Assembly (NCBI RefSeq): GCF_017168235.1
Contig: NZ_JABFAO010000004.1
Location: 62,001 to 126,000, forward strand
Direction of reading: 5' to 3'
From: Rhodococcus sp. KRD197
GTDB taxonomy: Bacteria > Actinomycetota > Actinomycetes > Mycobacteriales > Mycobacteriaceae
Length of the DNA stretch: 64,000 bases
Position numbers and translations under genes: made by a program. Positions within the stretch are counted from its first letter, which is position 1. Every line of letters starts with the position of its first letter. The notes beneath the pieces are model-generated. The model saw only the letters and a list, made by a program, of their open reading frames with translations, ran no database searches and had not been told where the DNA came from. This document shows positions 61,063-64,000 of the stretch, in pieces.

Positions 61063-61837
61063 CCCCAAGAACTTCGACAACGTCCGGACACCCATCTACG
61101 CAGCCGTCGGCGCCGGTGACGCGGTCGTGCAGGCAGTGGCCGACGTCGTCGCGCAGGTGCGTTCGCGCGCCGAGACCCGCGGCGGTGAGGTGACCGAGCG
61201 TGTCGATACCGCTCGCGCTCGCATCGCCGACCTGTCCGAGGACGTCACCGAGGGTGTCGAATCCCTTCGCGAGCGGTTGACCGCTCTGCCCGCCGAGCTG
61301 CCCGACGAGATCGCCGACCTCCGTGAGCGTTTCACCCCCGAGGAACTGCGCAAGGTTGCCGAGGCATACCTGAAGGTCGCATCGGACCTGTACACCTCGC
61401 TCGCAGAGCGCGGTGAAGAAACAGTCGAGCGCATCCGGCGTACACCTGCCATCGAAGAAGGCCTCGAGCGCGCCAACGCGGCAGCAAACGACGTCGTCGA
61501 TCTGACCGAGCAGGCACTGGGCACCGTGGCGTCGCAGACCCGCGCAGTCGGCGAGCGCGCCGCAGCACTTGCAGGCGTGGCGTCGGACAAGGTTCGCGAG
61601 TCCGCTGAAGAGCTCGCCGACGAGATCGACGAGGCCGGCGAGGACGCCAAGGAAGCAGCCACCTCGGCCTCGGACAAGGTCAGCGGCCAGGCGGGCAAGG
61701 TCGAGTCCAAGACCCGCGGCACCGACAGTTCGCCCATCAAGAAGGCCGCACCGGCCAAGAAGGCCACACCGGCACCGGCTGCGAAGAAGACCGCCGCTCC
61801 GGCCAAGAAAGCACCGGCGAAGAAGACCACTCGCTGA
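61055..61837 (+). CDS. hbhA: Heparin-binding haemagglutinin-like protein
   Basis: The 260-aa protein has an N-terminal short hydrophobic part ('YAAVGAGDAVVQAVADVV'), a long charged coiled coil (about residues 35-200) and a C-terminal Lys/Ala/Pro-rich repeat tail ('KKAAPAKKATPAPAAKK'), as in mycobacterial HbhA. HbhA binds heparan sulphate in mycobacteria; in rhodococci homologues attach to lipid droplets (MLDS/TadA type). AGGAG lies before the ATG. Confidence 0.9.
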   Translation: MTDPKNFDNVRTPIYAAVGAGDAVVQAVADVVAQVRSRAETRGGEVTERVDTARARIADLSEDVTEGVESLRERLTALPAELPDEIADLRERFTPEELRKVAEAYLKVASDLYTSLAERGEETVERIRRTPAIEEGLERANAAANDVVDLTEQALGTVASQTRAVGERAAALAGVASDKVRESAEELADEIDEAGEDAKEAATSASDKVSGQAGKVESKTRGTDSSPIKKAAPAKKATPAPAAKKTAAPAKKAPAKKTTR

Positions 61838-61848
61838 ACGTGAGCTTC

Positions 61849-61884
61849 ACGGCCCCTGCACCTCACAGTGCGGGGGCCGTTTTG
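61849..61884 (+). terminator. Rho-independent terminator of hbhA
   Basis: ACGGCCCC (61849-61856) pairs with GGGGCCGT (61873-61880), with GCA/TGC pairing further in, followed by TTTTG. It starts 12 nt after the hbhA stop. Confidence 0.88.
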
Positions 61885-61898
61885 CGTAGTATGGGGTC

Positions 61899-62192
61899 GT
61901 GCAAACCGTCTACAGCGCGCAGGCCATGGCTTTCTGGATACTGCAGCTCATCTCGCTTGTCGGCGCTGTCATAGCGTTGTTCCACGCTGTGCGTCAGCGT
62001 TCCGACGCGTTTCCCGCAGTCGGCAAACTCACCAAGCCGGCCTGGCTGGGAATCCTGGGCGTGGCCACACTACTCATGATCGTCGGACCAGGAATCATCT
62101 TCCTGTGGGTCATCGGCGTCGTCGCGGTATGTGTCTACCTGGTCGACGTACGACCTAAGGTCGACGCGATTCAACGCGGCCCACGCTGGTAA
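61899..62192 (+). CDS. DUF2516 membrane protein (Rv0476-like)
   Basis: The 97-aa protein has two to three transmembrane segments and 'FHAVRQRSDAFPAVGKLTKPAWL', the DUF2516 signature. Function unknown. The GTG start lies 15 nt after the hbhA terminator, matching the hbhA-Rv0476 order in mycobacteria. Confidence 0.85.
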   Translation: MQTVYSAQAMAFWILQLISLVGAVIALFHAVRQRSDAFPAVGKLTKPAWLGILGVATLLMIVGPGIIFLWVIGVVAVCVYLVDVRPKVDAIQRGPRW

Positions 62193-62218
62193 ACCGACCC
62201 AACCAAGGAGAGATATAC

Positions 62219-63247
62219 GTGGTCACACGGAGAGCAGCACGGGGAGCACTTCTCGGAATCGGAGGGCTGGCAGCCACGGCGGGAGTCGGGGCGTTCATGC
62301 TCCGCCGCCGGCAGCAGCGGTCCTTCACCAAGACCACCGAGGCCCCGCGCAACGCTCTGCTGTCTGCGCCCACGCACGACGCCCGCCTGGTACCGGTCGT
62401 CACCGACGACGGTGCCGAACTGCACGTGCGCGTGTACGGGGATCCCGAGGGGCAGCCGATCGTGTTCAGCCACGGTTGGACGTGTTCGGCCGACTACTGG
62501 ATTCCGCAGATCAACGCGTTCGCCGAGAACTACCAGGTGATCGTCTACGACCAGCGCGGCCATGGTCGTAGCGACGTCGGGACACGGCCGTTGGGGCCGG
62601 ACGTACTCGCCGACGACCTCGCCGACGTCCTCGCCGCCACGGTGCGCGAGAGCAACAAAGCCGTCCTCGTCGGACACAGCATGGGTGGCATGTCGATCAT
62701 GGCTTGGGCGGGCCGCTACCCGGACCAGGTCGATCTCCTCGTCAGTGCCGTGCTGCTGGCGAGCACGGCGACGGACTCCTTGGTCAGGGAAACGACGGTG
62801 ATCCCGTTACCGCAGCGCTTCCCGCGGGTGCCGGTGCCTGTAGGACGCCGGCTCCTGGGTTCGGCGGTGCCGCTGCGACCGTCATCGGTGACCCGTCAGG
62901 CAATCAAGTACGTGTCCATGGCTCCGGGTTCGACACAGGCCGAGGTCGCGTTCTGCGAGAAGATCGTGCTCGAGTGCAAACCGCAGACCCGCGGCATCTG
63001 GGGCGCGGCACTGACCGATCTCGACATCTACGAGGCCCTGGCGAACATGAGTGTGCCCACGTCGGTGCTCGTCGGGTCCGCCGACCGCCTCACGCCCCCC
63101 GTGCACGCCCGCAAGCTCGCGCAGGCGCTGGACGCGCACGATCACCTGAGCAAGCTCATCGAGATCCCCGGCATCGGGCACATGACCTCGGTCGAGGCCA
63201 TCGACGAGTTCAACACCGAGGTTGCCCGGCTTCGCGGCTTGGGCTGA
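62219..63247 (+). CDS. Alpha/beta hydrolase with N-terminal export signal
   Basis: The 342-aa hydrolase has an N-terminal 'RRAARGALLGIGGLAATAG' signal-anchor of twin-arginine type, 'FSHGWTCSADYW', 'YDQRGHGRS', nucleophile elbow 'VGHSMGG', acid in 'GSADRLTP' and His in 'GIGHM'. A GTG start after AAGGAG. Probably an exported esterase or peroxidase-like hydrolase; substrate unknown. Follows DUF2516 by 26 bp. Confidence 0.82.
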   Translation: MVTRRAARGALLGIGGLAATAGVGAFMLRRRQQRSFTKTTEAPRNALLSAPTHDARLVPVVTDDGAELHVRVYGDPEGQPIVFSHGWTCSADYWIPQINAFAENYQVIVYDQRGHGRSDVGTRPLGPDVLADDLADVLAATVRESNKAVLVGHSMGGMSIMAWAGRYPDQVDLLVSAVLLASTATDSLVRETTVIPLPQRFPRVPVPVGRRLLGSAVPLRPSSVTRQAIKYVSMAPGSTQAEVAFCEKIVLECKPQTRGIWGAALTDLDIYEALANMSVPTSVLVGSADRLTPPVHARKLAQALDAHDHLSKLIEIPGIGHMTSVEAIDEFNTEVARLRGLG

Positions 63248-63254
63248 GGCCGCA

Positions 63255-64000
63255 TCAGCTGAAGACGACGGTCTTGCTTCCGTGTACGAGGACTCGGTCT
63301 TCGAGGTGCCAGCGCAACCCGCGTGAGAGCACCAGCTTTTCGATGTCGCGCCCCTGACGGACCATGTCGGCGACCTCGTCGGCGTGATCGACACGAATGA
63401 CGTCCTGCTCGATGATGGGCCCGGCGTCCAGTTCGGCCGTGACGTAGTGGCACGTTGCGCCGATGAGTTTGACGCCGCGTGCGAACGCCTGGTGGTAGGG
63501 CCGCGCACCGACGAACGACGGCAGGAAGCTGTGGTGGATGTTCAGTGCGCGCCCGGACCAGTGTTTGCACAGCTCCTCGGGGAGGACCTGCATGAACCGT
63601 GCGAGGACAACCGCGTGCGGGTCGTAGGAATCGACGAGGGAGCGTACTTCGTCGAATGCCGGTCCGCGTTCGGCCGGATCCTTCGCGAATTCGACGTGGT
63701 GGAACTGGATTCCGTGCGCGGAGGCAACGGGTTCGAGCGACTTGTGGTTACCGATCACCGCCGAGATCTCCGCGGGCAGCTCCCCGCCTGCAGCCCGTCC
63801 CAGCAGGTCGTGGAGGCAGTGGGCCTCCTTGCTGACGAGCACCACCACACGCTTCTTCTCCCCTGAATCGTGCAGTGACCACTCGGTTTCCGGGCCGATG
63901 TCCGCGGCGACGGGCTCGAACCTCGAACGCAACTCGTCGATGCTCATGCCCACGGATGAGGCGCGCACCGCTTGGCGGGTGAAGAACCAACCTGTGTCCG
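63255..64000 (-). CDS. purU: Formyltetrahydrofolate deformylase, C-terminal part (cut by window edge)
   Basis: The frame is open to the last base, so the start lies beyond the window. Visible is most of the hydrolase domain: 'VVVLVSKEAHCLHDLL', 'AVIGNHKSLEPVA', 'LARFMQVLPEELC', 'NIHHSFLPSFVGARPYHQAF' and 'GATCHYVTAELDAGPIIEQD', all PurU signatures. The N-terminal ACT domain is mostly missing. The enzyme releases formate from 10-formyl-THF and balances one-carbon pools. Confidence 0.93.
   Translation of the reverse strand, partial: DTGWFFTRQAVRASSVGMSIDELRSRFEPVAADIGPETEWSLHDSGEKKRVVVLVSKEAHCLHDLLGRAAGGELPAEISAVIGNHKSLEPVASAHGIQFHHVEFAKDPAERGPAFDEVRSLVDSYDPHAVVLARFMQVLPEELCKHWSGRALNIHHSFLPSFVGARPYHQAFARGVKLIGATCHYVTAELDAGPIIEQDVIRVDHADEVADMVRQGRDIEKLVLSRGLRWHLEDRVLVHGSKTVVFS

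Noticed and set aside
1-64000. Search by eye for tRNA, rRNA, riboswitches, prophage or insertion sequences
   Set aside because: No cloverleaf, conserved rRNA segment, transposase or phage structural gene was recognised; a covariance-model search would be needed to exclude small RNAs.

Overview
The window is high-GC actinobacterial chromosome. It looks like a mycolic-acid bacterium of the Rhodococcus/Rhodococcoides type: it has a complete mce operon, a heparin-binding-haemagglutinin gene (hbhA), ramB/aceA/fadB2, an IdeR-type iron box, and gene order at both the lpd end and the ramB-to-DUF2516 end that matches what I recall of the M. tuberculosis Rv0462-Rv0476 interval. In that reading, lpd (16.1-17.5 kb) and the ramB-aceA-fadB2 ... 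TetR-DUF445-XRE-hbhA-DUF2516 block (49-62 kb) are the conserved parts, with more than 30 kb of accessory DNA between them. No rRNA, tRNA, CRISPR array, insertion sequence or prophage was seen.

Layout. 0-4.2 kb: accessory oxygenase cluster 1 (AurF-like proteins, DUF4873, KshB-like reductase, TetR, Mpo1-like protein) with a repeated 13-bp operator-like palindrome. 4.2-7.3 kb: FadR-type regulator, aspartate ammonia-lyase and asparaginase, an Asn to Asp to fumarate module. 7.4-10.8 kb: MOSC protein, nicotinamidase, unknown protein, glucose-6-phosphate dehydrogenase. 10.8-13.1 kb: PspC protein, then a polyphosphate kinase 2 gene flanked by three very small genes for acidic or hydrophobic helical peptides, each with a strong Shine-Dalgarno and its own terminator. 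13.1-17.6 kb: hydrolase, prolyl oligopeptidase, lpd. 17.6-26.8 kb: a DUF222/HNH remnant and a full yrbEAB-mceABCDEF-mam operon. 26.8-33.1 kb: oxygenase cluster 2 (DUF4873-methyltransferase fusion, TetR, two AurF-like proteins, Baeyer-Villiger-type monooxygenase, SDR). 33.1-38.3 kb: a leftward operon (amidohydrolase, TetR, hydrolase, carboxymuconolactone decarboxylase-like, ABC1 kinase). 38.4-40.5 kb: an unusually GC-rich GMC oxidoreductase pair. 40.5-46.1 kb: urea ABC transporter urtABCDE plus a GntR regulator. 46.3-49 kb: XRE/membrane pair, metallo-beta-lactamase, membrane protein. 49-54.8 kb: RamB, isocitrate lyase, 3-hydroxybutyryl-CoA dehydrogenase, small membrane protein, alcohol dehydrogenase. 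54.9-58 kb: second PPK2, secreted lipase, iron-siderophore binding lipoprotein under an IdeR box. 58.1-64 kb: TetR, DUF445, XRE, HbhA, DUF2516, hydrolase, and purU running off the right edge.

The most interesting feature is the ppk2-linked set of peptide genes at 11.2-13.0 kb. Size, lack of a signal peptide, strict acidic/hydrophobic periodicity, serine-rich ends and linkage to ppk2 all recall the PorA/PorH cell-wall channel peptides of Corynebacterium. The second is the two parallel oxygenase clusters, in which a canonical AurF-like diiron protein (seen in full only in cluster 2) is accompanied by a paralogue that has lost most of its metal ligands.
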